Origin: Actinomycetes bacterium
GTDB taxonomy: Bacteria; Actinomycetota; Acidimicrobiia; Acidimicrobiales; Palsa-688
Reading direction: 5' to 3'
Assembly: GCA_021808665.1 (NCBI GenBank)
Contig: JAKBBA010000046.1
Span: 1 to 26,586, forward strand
Length of the DNA stretch: 26,586 nt
In this document: positions 6,649-14,171 of the stretch, in pieces
Layout of the letters: every line of letters begins with the position of its first letter
Position numbering within the stretch: position 1 is the first letter of the stretch
Made by a program: the position numbers and the translations under genes
Notes under the pieces: model-generated
What the model saw: the letters and a program-made list of their open reading frames with translations, nothing else
What the model was told of the DNA's origin: nothing
Database searches by the model: none

Positions 6649-7153
6649 TCATCCTCGGACAACTGGGTGTGCCAGGTGCATCTCTCGCCTGTTCATCGGA
6701 TGGTTCATGTCGCTTACCTTGAGGAATGGAACACCACGAGCGCACCTTGGTAGCGTTCCAGAAAGGCGTAGCCTGAGGCGAAGTTGCTTACCTCTCCCAA
6801 CGTCGTCTCTCGCCAACCCTTACGCATGCCGGGCCGCCTTCAGCGCTCGGCGCTCACGTTATGGCGGTCGTCCGCAGGCCCGGCGGGGGCTCGTCGTTCC
6901 TACCGAGTCGGCGTGCCCGCCGTCCCCGGGCCATAACACAGTCCGAGCCCGCTCCGCGCCTCTGGTTGGCCCCGCTTCCGATGTGGCGCAACTTGACCCG
7001 CGGACTGCGCCGGGTTGGATCACGGGTCACGGCTTGGGCGTCCGTGGTGAGCATCCCGGGACCAGGAGGTCAGTACCTTTGGTCCCGAGGCGTCGGGGCC
7101 CGGGCAGGCTGCTTTCGCCAGGACGCCGGCTCGTACACTGTCGTCTCCAAATG
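6649..7153. other. Gene-free stretch before the BldC-like gene
   Basis: About 500 bases with no gene that I can support. Long frames cross it (for example plus 6626-7192) but their translations are Arg/Pro/Gly-rich without motifs. No tRNA, terminator or repeat recognised apart from the direct repeats at its right end. Confidence 0.45.
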
Positions 7154-7186
7154 CCGCAAACCCTGTGGACACCGCAAACCCTGTGG
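7154..7186 (+). promoter_or_regulatory. Two 15-bp direct repeats over the promoter
   Basis: Exact copies of CCGCAAACCCTGTGG at 7154-7168 and 7172-7186, start-to-start distance 18. They embrace the -35 box and cover the spacer of the promoter for the BldC-like gene. BldC of Streptomyces is known to bind direct repeats in head-to-tail fashion, so these are the likely binding sites of the protein encoded just downstream. Confidence 0.7.
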
Positions 7187-7195
7187 GTGTAGGAT
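7166..7195 (+). promoter_or_regulatory. Sigma-70-type promoter of the BldC-like operon
   Basis: -35 TGGACA (7166-7171), 18-base spacer, -10 TAGGAT (7190-7195). The start would be near 7202, just ahead of the ribosome binding site GGAAAGGAG (7203-7211). The promoter is overlapped by the direct repeats, so a bound regulator would block it. Confidence 0.6.
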
Positions 7196-7217
7196 GTTGT
7201 TTGGAAAGGAGCTAGTC

Positions 7218-7589
7218 GTGGAGTTGCCGCGCAACCTGAAAGCCGCGCAGGTCGCCGAGGCGCTTGAAGTCTCGGTCGACTCTATTGGGCGCTACGCCCG
7301 GGCCGGGCAGATCCCCTTCGCCGCTACTCCCGGGGGGCACCGTCTGTTCAACCTCGCCGAGGTCCGTCAGGCGCTGGCACCTTCAAGCCGTGCTCCGGAC
7401 AGCGAGATCTTCGACGTGACGTCGGCCACCCTGCGCCGCCGCCGGCGCCGTGCCGTGGTGACTACCTCGACAGTTGCTGGGGCCAAACCAGTTCCCGCCC
7501 CCGGTCCGTCCCGCCCGGCCCCTTCAGCGGCCGTTGCGGACCTGGTGAGACCAGCCCGGCGGGTCCTGCATGCCAGCGCAGCCGGCTAG
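7218..7589 (+). CDS. BldC/MerR-like helix-turn-helix regulator
   Basis: 123 residues from GTG 7218, chosen because GGAAAGGAG stands 6 bases before it. Residues 6-53 form a winged helix-turn-helix of the MerR/excisionase/BldC type: NLKAAQVAEALEVSVDSIGR, YARAGQIPFAATPGGHRLF and NLAEVRQAL. The wing motif with GGHR is typical of BldC-like proteins. The C-terminal part is low complexity, with a run of seven arginines interrupted only once and then Pro/Ala/Val-rich sequence. No effector domain is visible. Two direct repeats overlap the promoter, which suggests autoregulation. The last 20 bases overlap the next gene, so the two form an operon. A role as excisionase is less likely since a separate broken xis sits beside the integrase. 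Confidence 0.75.
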   Translation: MELPRNLKAAQVAEALEVSVDSIGRYARAGQIPFAATPGGHRLFNLAEVRQALAPSSRAPDSEIFDVTSATLRRRRRRAVVTTSTVAGAKPVPAPGPSRPAPSAAVADLVRPARRVLHASAAG

Positions 7590-8556
7590 CCGCACCGGCG
7601 GGACTCCCGGAAGCCAAGACCAGGTAGCCGCCCTCGAGCTGCACCTGCGCAGCCTCGAACAGGGGGACCTGATCAGCCTCGGGGGGATCGCCATCGTTGG
7701 GACGACCAGCTCGGAGGTGACGGGCAGCAAGACCCGCAAAAAGACCAACGGGGTCGATGTCACATCTGTCACCTTGGAGATCGAATCCGGGTGGTACGCG
7801 GTTCTCAGCCAGGACTGCGACATTGTCCGGCCCCCAGCGCTCGAGCCGGTGATCATCGTTGCCCCCGTGCTCTACGTCCCCCAAGACGAGTGGTTGGCGC
7901 TGCGGCGCGGCATGTTGTCCTACCGGCGCTTTCCCCTAGACCCCGAAGCGCTTGAGCCCATAGAAGGCTCGGCCGCTCACCGGTCCGGTTCGGACGGTAT
8001 GCCGGTTGTCGACATCCGCTACATCTCGGGCATCGACAAGACTGCCTTGGCCGCCCACTACGAGCAGCGGTTCCCCTTGCGCGGCACCCACAAGGTCCGT
8101 TTCGCCGACTGGATCGGGGCCCGCTTCGCTCGGGAATCCTTCCCAGACCCGGTCGCCGAAACGGTCCTGCTCGAGGTGCAGTCCCGCCTTGTCAGCATGC
8201 AGAAAGCCCGGGACAGCCGCGGATCGTCAGCCAGCCCGGCCATGCGCTTGGCCTGCAGCTGCAGCGAATGGTACGTGCGGGCCACCGACCGTTACGTGGA
8301 GGTGATGGGCCGGCGAGACCCCGCGCTGGCGAAGGCAAACGGGCTGCTCGGGGCCGTCAAGGGCCAGCCCTCCGAGACCGCCTGGAACGAGTCCGACTTC
8401 GAGGCGGGAGCCAAAAAGCTCAGCAGCGAGATCAACCGGCGCCTGGGTGGCAGCGGATTTAGCGTCAAGATGACCACTGAGGACTTCGACCTACTCTCCG
8501 CGGCCGCATTCGAGACCTACGCTCTGTGGGTGAGCGAGGACCCACCGCCACCGTAG
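7570..8556 (+). CDS. Conserved-looking protein of unknown function (LSQDCDIV protein)
   Basis: 328 residues from ATG 7570, which lies inside the end of the BldC-like gene (20-base overlap). I do not recognise the family. The first third has a conserved-looking core, GWYAVLSQDCDIVRPP and EPVIIVAPVLYVPQDEW, in which Cys and two Asp sit next to a hydrophobic strand, as in a buried active or metal site. The middle contains FADWIGARFARESFPDPVAE, and LACSCSEW adds two cysteines. The C-terminus has NESDFEAGAKKLSSEIN and ends in a Pro-rich tail. There is no signal peptide or membrane segment, so it should be cytoplasmic. Coding quality is good and the gene is intact, unlike most of its neighbours. 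Its function probably depends on the regulator it is coupled to. Confidence 0.7.
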   Translation: MPAQPASRTGGTPGSQDQVAALELHLRSLEQGDLISLGGIAIVGTTSSEVTGSKTRKKTNGVDVTSVTLEIESGWYAVLSQDCDIVRPPALEPVIIVAPVLYVPQDEWLALRRGMLSYRRFPLDPEALEPIEGSAAHRSGSDGMPVVDIRYISGIDKTALAAHYEQRFPLRGTHKVRFADWIGARFARESFPDPVAETVLLEVQSRLVSMQKARDSRGSSASPAMRLACSCSEWYVRATDRYVEVMGRRDPALAKANGLLGAVKGQPSETAWNESDFEAGAKKLSSEINRRLGGSGFSVKMTTEDFDLLSAAAFETYALWVSEDPPPP

Positions 8557-8747
8557 GCCTGGGCCAACAACCGACGAGTGCCACGCCTCGGCCCCTCCCA
8601 GTCCATCGCGCTGCGTGACAGCTCACCAGCTCGGACCTGAGCCGAACACCGAGTATGCGTCATTTGCCGTCAGCCCGCAAGAGAATGATTAGACAGCGCG
8701 GTTGAATGTTCTGGGAAGGCCGCTAGGCGGTGCCGGCACCGTCTTGA

Positions 8748-8757
8748 TTTGCCTAAG
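8748..8757 (+). repeat. Left flanking direct repeat of the IS
   Basis: TTTGCCTAAG, identical and in the same orientation as 10066-10075 on the other side of the ISAzo13 element. Candidate target-site duplication. Confidence 0.6.
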
Positions 8758-10065
8758 GACCTGCCGCAGAATAACCGAGTCATTCGAGGGTTGCGGGCGT
8801 ATGATGTGGGAGTGGAGATCAGCGAGGGTGCTCTGGCGGGGATGTTCGCCACGGTGATGCCTTTGCTTGATGAGCGCCAGCGGCGGGTTCTGGCTGGTGC
8901 GCATGCCCGGGCGTTGGGTCGGGGAGGGATCAAGGTGGTGTCGGAGGCGGCTGGTATGGCTCGCTCTACGGTGCAGCGGGCGGTGGCGGAGGTCGACGCG
9001 GGGGTGGATGCGTCGGCTCCGGTGCGCCGTTCGGGGGCGGGCCGCAAGAAGCTGATCGATAAGGACCCTGATCTGTTGTTGAATCTGGATGATCTGGTGG
9101 AGCCCGAGGCGCGGGGTGATCCGATGTGCCCGCTTCGTTGGACGTCGAAGTCGACGGGGAACCTGGCTGATGCGCTTCGGGTGATGGGCCATGAGGTGAG
9201 CCCGGACACGGTGGGCCGGCTGTTGGTGGCGATGGAGTTTTCGTTGCAGGCGACGGCCAAGCAGTTGGAGGGATCTCAGCATCCTGACCGTGACGCACAG
9301 TTCGTGTACCTCACCGAGCGGGTGGGTGAGCACCTGCGCTCGGGGGACCCGGTGATATCTGTCGACTCTAAGAAGAAGGAGCAGGTCGGCCAGAAATCCA
9401 ATGGGGGCAAGGAATATCAGCCCAAGGGCCGCCCCGAGCGCGTCGACGTGCATGACTTCCCCGACCCTGAGGTTCCCAAGGCCATTCCCTTCGGGGTCTA
9501 TGACATGGCCGCCAACGAAGGCTTCGTGGTCGTCGGCGACGATCACGACACCGCCGCGTTCGCGGTGGCCACCATCGGCCGTTGGTGGGACATGGTCGGA
9601 AGCCGCGCCTACCCCAAGACGCGCCGCCTGCTCATCACCGCAGATGCCGGCGGTTCGAATGGATACCGGGTACGGCTGTGGAAGGTCGAGCTCGGACGCC
9701 TGGCCGCTCGTAGCGGTCTGGACATCACCGTCTGCCACTTCCCGCCTGGGACCAGCAAATGGAATCGCATTGAACACAGGCTCTGGAGCGCCGTGACGAT
9801 GAACTGGCGCGGCCGGCCGCTCACCAGCCATGAGGTCGTCGTCAACCTGATCGGGGCAACCACCAACAACAAGGGCCTCAAGGTCCACGCCCATCTCGAC
9901 ACCGGCTACTACCCCGAAGGGATCAAGATATCAAAGGCCGAACTGGCCGCTGTCCCCCTCACGGCCCACAATTTCCACGGCGACTGGAACTACACGGTAC
10001 ACCCCGGCCCACAGCCCGAACAACAAATTACAACCCCGTAGTTACGACGCAGTTATTTTGGGGAG
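8758..10065 (+). mobile_element. ISAzo13-family insertion sequence, apparently complete
   Basis: A single intact transposase gene with related end sequences. Left CCGCAGAATAACCGAGTC (from about 8764) and the right end in reverse complement, CCCCAAAATAACTGCGTC, match at 14 of 18 positions. A perfect 10-bp direct repeat TTTGCCTAAG lies just outside, at 8748-8757 and 10066-10075, and may be the target duplication. Exact ends are uncertain because the distance from the repeat to the matched ends differs by about 4 bases between sides. Confidence 0.65.
8812..10041 (+). CDS. ISAzo13-family transposase
   Basis: 409 residues, full length for the family. It is a DDE transposase: RWTSKSTGNLADAL (N-terminal half), then the catalytic Asp in VISVDSKKK, the second in ITADAGGSNGYR and the Glu in PPGTSKWNRIEHRLWS, followed by MNWRGRPL. 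Preceding helix-turn-helix-like sequence (VVSEAAGMARSTVQRAVAEV) binds the ends. The frame is open back to TTG 8749, but that would start outside the element. TATGAT at 8800-8805 is a good -10 box and puts the transcript start near GTG 8812, so a leaderless start there (or GTG 8806) is preferred. No frameshift or missing catalytic residue: this is the one mobile gene in the island that looks active. Confidence 0.9.
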   Translation: MEISEGALAGMFATVMPLLDERQRRVLAGAHARALGRGGIKVVSEAAGMARSTVQRAVAEVDAGVDASAPVRRSGAGRKKLIDKDPDLLLNLDDLVEPEARGDPMCPLRWTSKSTGNLADALRVMGHEVSPDTVGRLLVAMEFSLQATAKQLEGSQHPDRDAQFVYLTERVGEHLRSGDPVISVDSKKKEQVGQKSNGGKEYQPKGRPERVDVHDFPDPEVPKAIPFGVYDMAANEGFVVVGDDHDTAAFAVATIGRWWDMVGSRAYPKTRRLLITADAGGSNGYRVRLWKVELGRLAARSGLDITVCHFPPGTSKWNRIEHRLWSAVTMNWRGRPLTSHEVVVNLIGATTNNKGLKVHAHLDTGYYPEGIKISKAELAAVPLTAHNFHGDWNYTVHPGPQPEQQITTP

Positions 10066-10075
10066 TTTGCCTAAG
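10066..10075 (+). repeat. Right flanking direct repeat of the IS
   Basis: TTTGCCTAAG, partner of 8748-8757. It also contains the stop codon (TAG on the minus strand, 10071-10073) of the TIR-like pseudogene, so the IS inserted at that gene's very end. Confidence 0.6.
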
Positions 10076-10626
10076 TTCCGGCGGGCGACCTCTTGAGGAT
10101 GCGCAGGTAGCCGTCTTCCTCGTTCCGGTTCTGCCAGGAGGCTCGTATGAACTGGGCGAGCTTCGGAACGTCAGCCTCTACTGTCGACGACCACAACGCC
10201 GGCTCGTACTCGAAGACGCGGAGCACGTTGTCCACGTCGAAGATCGGGCCCGTCCCCTTGGCTTTGATGAGGACGATCGGCTTGTCGAAGGCCATCCGCA
10301 TGCCGAGCTCGAACAGCACGTTGGGGTTGTGCTCGGTCAGGTCGGCGATCACGAGATCGTCATCCAGTAGGCGATTGACGATCGTCGACTGGATGACGTC
10401 GCTGCCCTCTCGGTTCGCCGTGGTCACAGCAAACCCGGCCTGCTTCCCGGCCGGCCCGATAATGCTCCGAAGGACCTCCTGGAAGAAGCCAGGTCGACTC
10501 CGGTGTCTTCTCGTTGAAGGGCATAATCACGAAGCAGCTCTGCTTCCCCTTGGTGTCACCCTCCGGCTCATCGACCGTCACGACGTCGGGACGGAGACCG
10601 AGCGACGGAGGAGAGCCGGGCCCCAA
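10071..10626 (-). pseudogene. Frameshifted TIR/deoxyribosyltransferase-like gene
   Basis: First part (start near TTG 10626): a short linker, then KQSCFVIMPFNEKTPES, the typical first strand of TIR-like / nucleoside 2-deoxyribosyltransferase-like domains found in several immune effectors. Near 10496-10502 the frame shifts. The continuation in another frame reads GFFQEVLRSIIGPAGKQAGF, then VTTANREGSDVIQSTIVNRL, VIADLTEHNPNVLFELGMRM and VFEYEPALWSSTVEADVPKL, to the stop at 10071. The DLT..NPNV.FELG motif is the second hallmark of the fold. A single-base change reunites both parts into about 185 residues. No partner gene (sensor, cyclase, ThsA-like) is adjacent, so its original system is unknown. 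Confidence 0.7.
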
Positions 10627-10886
10627 GGCGCCGACAGGCGCATCGCTTCGGGTCAGGCCAGCAAAGGCCGTGTTCTGCTTGTACCTTAACCCTCCTCTTG
10701 TGACAACTTACGATGCGTGGCGCTCCCATCGTGTCTACGATGCCGTGCAACAGAAAAGGGCCCCCGATGCGCTTCGCTCAGTGTGTCTCGATCGTGCGCC
10801 CCTCCAACCTCCGACGGTCGGTACTCGCCGGAGAACCTGCGACCTGATCCCCACCCTTATTCCGAGCTAGCTAGTGATGCAGGTCG
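10627..10886. other. Gene-free stretch
   Basis: About 260 bases upstream of the TIR-like pseudogene. The frame leading into that gene is open from a stop near 10700 but has no ATG, GTG or TTG before 10626. Nothing else recognised. Confidence 0.4.
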
Positions 10887-11162
10887 CTAGCAGCAGAGGT
10901 GGCTATCATTTTCTCCGTTACACGAGCCGCAGATCAGATTTTCGCACTCATAACATCGTACCCAACCGTCTACGAGGTCGGTGTTACATAAAGCGATATC
11001 ACTGGTACTTGGGTAAGGGTCGCCGCACATCAAACAGGCGTCGACGCCGGGCTCCCGGGTACTCGACTCTTTCGTCACAGCGCATAAACCCCCACCTATA
11101 ACAGTCGTAAGCTCCGCGGCCAGCGCCTCAACTCTCGACGGGACCACCCCTGCACCACGCAC
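10887..11162 (-). CDS. Small Cys-rich, probably zinc-binding protein
   Basis: 91 residues from GTG 11162, with a GTG 75 bases further in as alternative. The C-terminal half carries regularly spaced cysteine pairs: CLMC, a single Cys in ALCNTD, CYEC, CGSC and a final CC. This pattern fits two zinc sites (treble-clef or RING/FYVE-like), and the protein ends right on the last cysteines. The N-terminal half is a plain helix (RVEALAAELTTVI). I recognise no family. GC content is lower than in its neighbours. A GAGG motif lies 8 bases before GTG 11162. It could also be a chance frame, but the Cys spacing argues against that. Confidence 0.45.
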   Translation of the reverse strand: MRGAGVVPSRVEALAAELTTVIGGGLCAVTKESSTREPGVDACLMCGDPYPSTSDIALCNTDLVDGWVRCYECENLICGSCNGENDSHLCC

Positions 11163-11521
11163 TCTAGTCCTCTGTCCCGTACACGTTCACACGGGCTCGC
11201 GCTCTGAGTGAGGCCGCCCCGCTCGGGGCCCACGAGGACGGTATGGGGTTAGGAGAGACGCCTCGATATCGCCTGTCCGAACTTCGTCCTACTTTCACTC
11301 CTGGAGGGCAATCTGCGGCAATCATTAGGCGGGTAGCCCAGAAAAGTGCTGCCTGAACAGCTCCTTTTGGCGAACTTGCACATCATGGCCAGTGTCCCGG
11401 GGCGCATGACCAGACCCGTGATAGTGCGACGGGTGCACGGGCTGGGCGTCTTTCGCAATCGGAAACACAGACCTATGGTTGGTGATCTGAGCAGTCGGTG
11501 GCCGTCACGTCGCAGCGTTGA
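11163..11521. other. Gene-free stretch next to the truncated integrase
   Basis: About 360 bases between the Cys-rich ORF and the premature integrase end. The missing integrase C-terminus (Gly-His box and catalytic Tyr) is not found here in any minus frame, so the sequence was probably replaced by foreign DNA. No repeat or RNA gene recognised. Confidence 0.45.
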
Positions 11522-12508
11522 TCAACCTGCCGCGATCCAGAGCGCTACCGCAGTGTGCCGGAGGGCATGGGGGGTTGGTTGCGGGTCGACGATCCGGGTC
11601 TTCGTGACAGCTGCAGCCCATGTTCGGTTGCGCCAGTTTCCCGGTGTCATGGCTCCGCCGATTCGGCCGGTGAACAGCCAATCGTCCGGCCGCAGCCCTC
11701 GCTCGTCGATCATCGCCGCTACCCGCATTCGAAGAGCTGAGGTGACAGCGGGGACCGTGCGTTCGCCGGCAAGGGTCTTGGTTAAATGAATCTGCCTCCT
11801 GGTGTTGCCTCCCGACACCTCGAGCGGGACGCTGACGGCTGTCGCACGGACAGTCACCTCACCTGCTGCGAGGTTCAGATCACACACTCTGAGAGCCGAC
11901 AGCTCTCCGATGCGAAGGCCGGTGGCGGCGGCGAAGGGGACCACCAGCGCCCACCGAGACGCCATCGCCTGTTCCAGACGGCTCAGCTCAGCGACAGTCA
12001 GGAAGCGGCGCTCCATCCGGCCCTGGCGGGGCGCCTTGATCGTCGCTGCCGGGTTGACAGCGATCAGGCCTTCGGTCACTGCGTCGGTGAGCAGCTTCTT
12101 AAACGTCACCAGGCACCGGGTCACCGTCGCCGGTGCGAGGTCGCTGGACATGCTCACCGTCCAAGCAGCGATGTCGCTTCGACGGAGGTCGGCCAGGCGC
12201 ACCGCGCCGAATTCCGGCTCGATCTGACAAGCCCAGATGGACAGCTCCCTCGCCTCGGTGCTGGAGGTCACCTGGCGTGTGGCTGACCACCGCTCCCACC
12301 ACTGCGACACAGCGAGCTTGCCCCCGCTCGGGTCGCCGGTCCCCGCGTACCGGCGTTCTCGAAGGCGTTCCTGGCGGTACGCGTCGGCCTCGGCGGCGGT
12401 GTCGAAGTTGGCGGTGTGACGCTTGCCGGCCGAGTCGTACCACCGAGCCTCCCACGTCGCTGCCCCACTCGACCACGCTCGGCGCCGTACACCAGGCTGG
12501 CGACTCAT
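11522..12508 (-). pseudogene. Tyrosine integrase lacking the catalytic tyrosine
   Basis: 328 residues from ATG 12508. N-terminal AP2-like arm-binding region (TWEARWYDSAGKRHTANF), SAM-like core-binding domain (about 65-165), then the catalytic domain with the first Arg in AATGLRIGELSALRV, the Lys in LTKTLAGERTVP and the HxxR box in PHALRHTAVALW. The frame stops at WIAAG. The Gly-His box and the nucleophilic Tyr expected within the next 30 to 40 residues are missing, so it cannot cut and rejoin DNA. The start overlaps the end of the xis frame (ATGA), and tRNA-Ile lies 400 bases upstream, the usual place of its attachment site. Confidence 0.85.
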
Positions 12509-12756
12509 GCAGCCCGGTCCCGGTTGCGTGGCCGGCCCCGTCGCACGATCGGGCCCGCAGGGGTGGCATCGACCACCTGTGATTCGAGCCAGGCCGCCAC
12601 GTCCTCGGGGCGGAAGCGAAGCTCCTAACCGACGCGGAGGAAGCGGATGCGGTGCTCGTGGGTGAGTCGGTAGACGAGATGCTTGGACGTGCCGAGGTAT
12701 GCGACCAGACGGTCGACGTCCCACAGCTCGGGTAAGTCAGACGAATCGTCCCTCAT
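12505..12756 (-). pseudogene. Excisionase (xis) with an in-frame TAG
   Basis: Helix-turn-helix DNA-binding protein of the excisionase/MerR type. From ATG 12756: PELWDVDRLVAYLGTSKHLV, YRLTHEHRIRFLRVG, then TAG at about 12626-12628. Reading through that codon, the frame continues with ELRFRPEDVAAWLESQV and a basic tail to a TGA overlapping the integrase ATG (ATGA). The continuation is exactly what this family has after RVG, so a sense codon has mutated to a stop. The surviving 43 residues contain most of the recognition fold but lack the wing and tail. Confidence 0.82.
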
Positions 12757-12911
12757 GTCCGGTGGGGACAGATCGACCGATCTGACCACCGCCCGCCATA
12801 CGGGTCGCAAAAATGGATTCGCCACGAACCACGGTGGCGCAGTGGTGGCGAAAGACCTGCCAGCACTCTCCCCTACTCGCTTTGCAGGGTGCCTGACCTG
12901 CACGTTTACGG

Positions 12912-12985
12912 TGGGGCTAGGTGGAATCGAACCACCGACCTCAGCATTATCAGTGCTGCGCTCTAACCGGCTGAGCTATAGCCCC
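12912..12985 (-). tRNA. tRNA-Ile(GAT)
   Basis: Reading on the minus strand from 12985: acceptor GGGGCTA pairs with TAGCCCC, D-arm AGCTCAGCCGGTTAGAGC, anticodon loop CTGATAA with anticodon GAT, T-arm GGTTCGATTCC; discriminator A at 12912. 74 bases. CCA is not encoded (the next bases are CCG). The 3' end points to the island and is the likely attachment site of the adjacent integrase. Confidence 0.97.
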
Positions 12986-13073
12986 GCATGGTGCGGAACA
13001 ACAAGATTACACCAACACTCCGTCGGTCTTACCGTCGCAACTCACGAAGTGATCCCGCTACCCTGTCTCCGAC

Positions 13074-14171
13074 TCAGGCCACCATCGCAGTGGAGGGACG
13101 CCGGTGGACTAGCCCGGCGGAGCGCACAACGGGCGACATGGTGAACACGAAGGCCAATAGCCGCGCGACCGCTAGGAAGAGTTCGGGGGGAATGGCGTCG
13201 TCGATCTCGCACGTCGCGTGGATCGCACGGGCGAGAGGAGGATCCTCGATGACCGGCACCCGGTGCGCCGTCCCCTCGACCCGGATTCGAAGGGCGACCT
13301 CATCGGTTCCTTTCGCAACTACGACCGGGGCGCTCCCGCGCTGCGGGTCGTAACGTAACGCCACGGCGTAGTGAGTAGGGTTGACCACGATCAGGTCGGA
13401 TCCGGCGACCGCCGCCATCATGCGCGCCCGTGACATTCCTCGCATCTTGCGCCTGACCTGCCCCTTGAGCGTCGGGTTGCCGTCAGCGTCCTTGTTCTCG
13501 TCCTTGACTTCCTGCTTGGTCATCTTGAGCGACTTGTTGAGCTGGTGGCGCTGCCAGGCGAAATCCGCTATTCCGAGCACCAAGCCGATACCGGCCACAT
13601 CGCGGGTGAGTCCCAGTAGGGTCGAACCGGCGTAGGAAATGATCGGCGCCATCTGGGCTGGCTGGGAGCCGACCAACTTGTGGCTGAGACCCGAGACTGT
13701 CCCATACGCGAGCCCTACCAGCGCCAGTAGCTTGACAACCTGCTTGACCAGTTGCCATAGAGACTGCGCTGAAAGTAGGTTCTTGACACCTTTCAGGGGG
13801 TTCAGCTTGCTCCACTTGGGAGCAGCCGCGTGCAGCGACAGGATACCCCCAGTCTGTGCCACGCCTGCAGCGACACCTGCGACAGCGAACGCTCCAAGGA
13901 CGGGCAGGATTAGCGCTGCAGCGTCGTCGAGACCGCTGACCAGCATCCCGAGAGCCCCATTCGACGACGGACTGGCAATCACGTTGGCAGACTGGCCTAC
14001 CAGCTTGGTGAGCCGCGAGTCCGCTGAACGGAAAAGTGTCGGGAAGATCATCGTCCCAACAAGCATCAGCAACCATCCGGATACGTCTGGAGACTTGGCG
14101 GCGCGGCCGTCGGTCTTAGCCTTGCGTCTTCGCTTCGGTGTGGCCTTCTCGGTACGGTCGTTACTGGCCAT
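13074..14171 (-). CDS. flhB: Flagellar export switch protein FlhB
   Basis: 365 residues. Inner-membrane protein of the flagellar type III export gate that switches from hook to filament substrates. N-terminal charged segment (DRTEKATPKRRRKAK), membrane domain with four hydrophobic stretches (about 31-47, 84-104, 143-165, 178-200), then the cytoplasmic domain with the autocleavage motif NPTH at 264-267 (VVNPTHYAVAL) and VPVIEDPPLARAI. Start ATG 14171 shares one base with the fliR stop (TGATG). It ends the flagellar operon in this window: no flhA follows. Only about 90 bases separate it from tRNA-Ile. Confidence 0.96.
   Translation of the reverse strand: MASNDRTEKATPKRRRKAKTDGRAAKSPDVSGWLLMLVGTMIFPTLFRSADSRLTKLVGQSANVIASPSSNGALGMLVSGLDDAAALILPVLGAFAVAGVAAGVAQTGGILSLHAAAPKWSKLNPLKGVKNLLSAQSLWQLVKQVVKLLALVGLAYGTVSGLSHKLVGSQPAQMAPIISYAGSTLLGLTRDVAGIGLVLGIADFAWQRHQLNKSLKMTKQEVKDENKDADGNPTLKGQVRRKMRGMSRARMMAAVAGSDLIVVNPTHYAVALRYDPQRGSAPVVVAKGTDEVALRIRVEGTAHRVPVIEDPPLARAIHATCEIDDAIPPELFLAVARLLAFVFTMSPVVRSAGLVHRRPSTAMVA

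Noticed and set aside
6861..7217. Upstream extension of the BldC-like gene to 6861
   Set aside because: No motif, biased composition. Promoter, direct repeats and ribosome binding site all point to GTG 7218.
8749..8811. TTG 8749 as transposase start
   Set aside because: It lies in the flanking direct repeat outside the element, while TATGAT and GTG 8812 give a good leaderless start.
8689..9894. 401-residue minus-strand open frame across the ISAzo13 transposase
   Set aside because: It mirrors the transposase codons, is rich in His/Arg/Pro and has no domain. It is a shadow of the real gene.
10359..10397. Inverted repeat GTCATCCAGT / ACTGGATGAC with 19-base loop
   Set aside because: It lies wholly within codons of the TIR-like domain and there is no regulatory context; probably chance.
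11249..11458. 69-residue minus ORF as the missing integrase C-terminus
   Set aside because: No Gly-His box and no Tyr in the expected context in any frame.
1..12985. CRISPR array or second tRNA attachment repeat
   Set aside because: No regularly spaced repeats were seen, and I found no second copy of the tRNA-Ile 3' end by reading.
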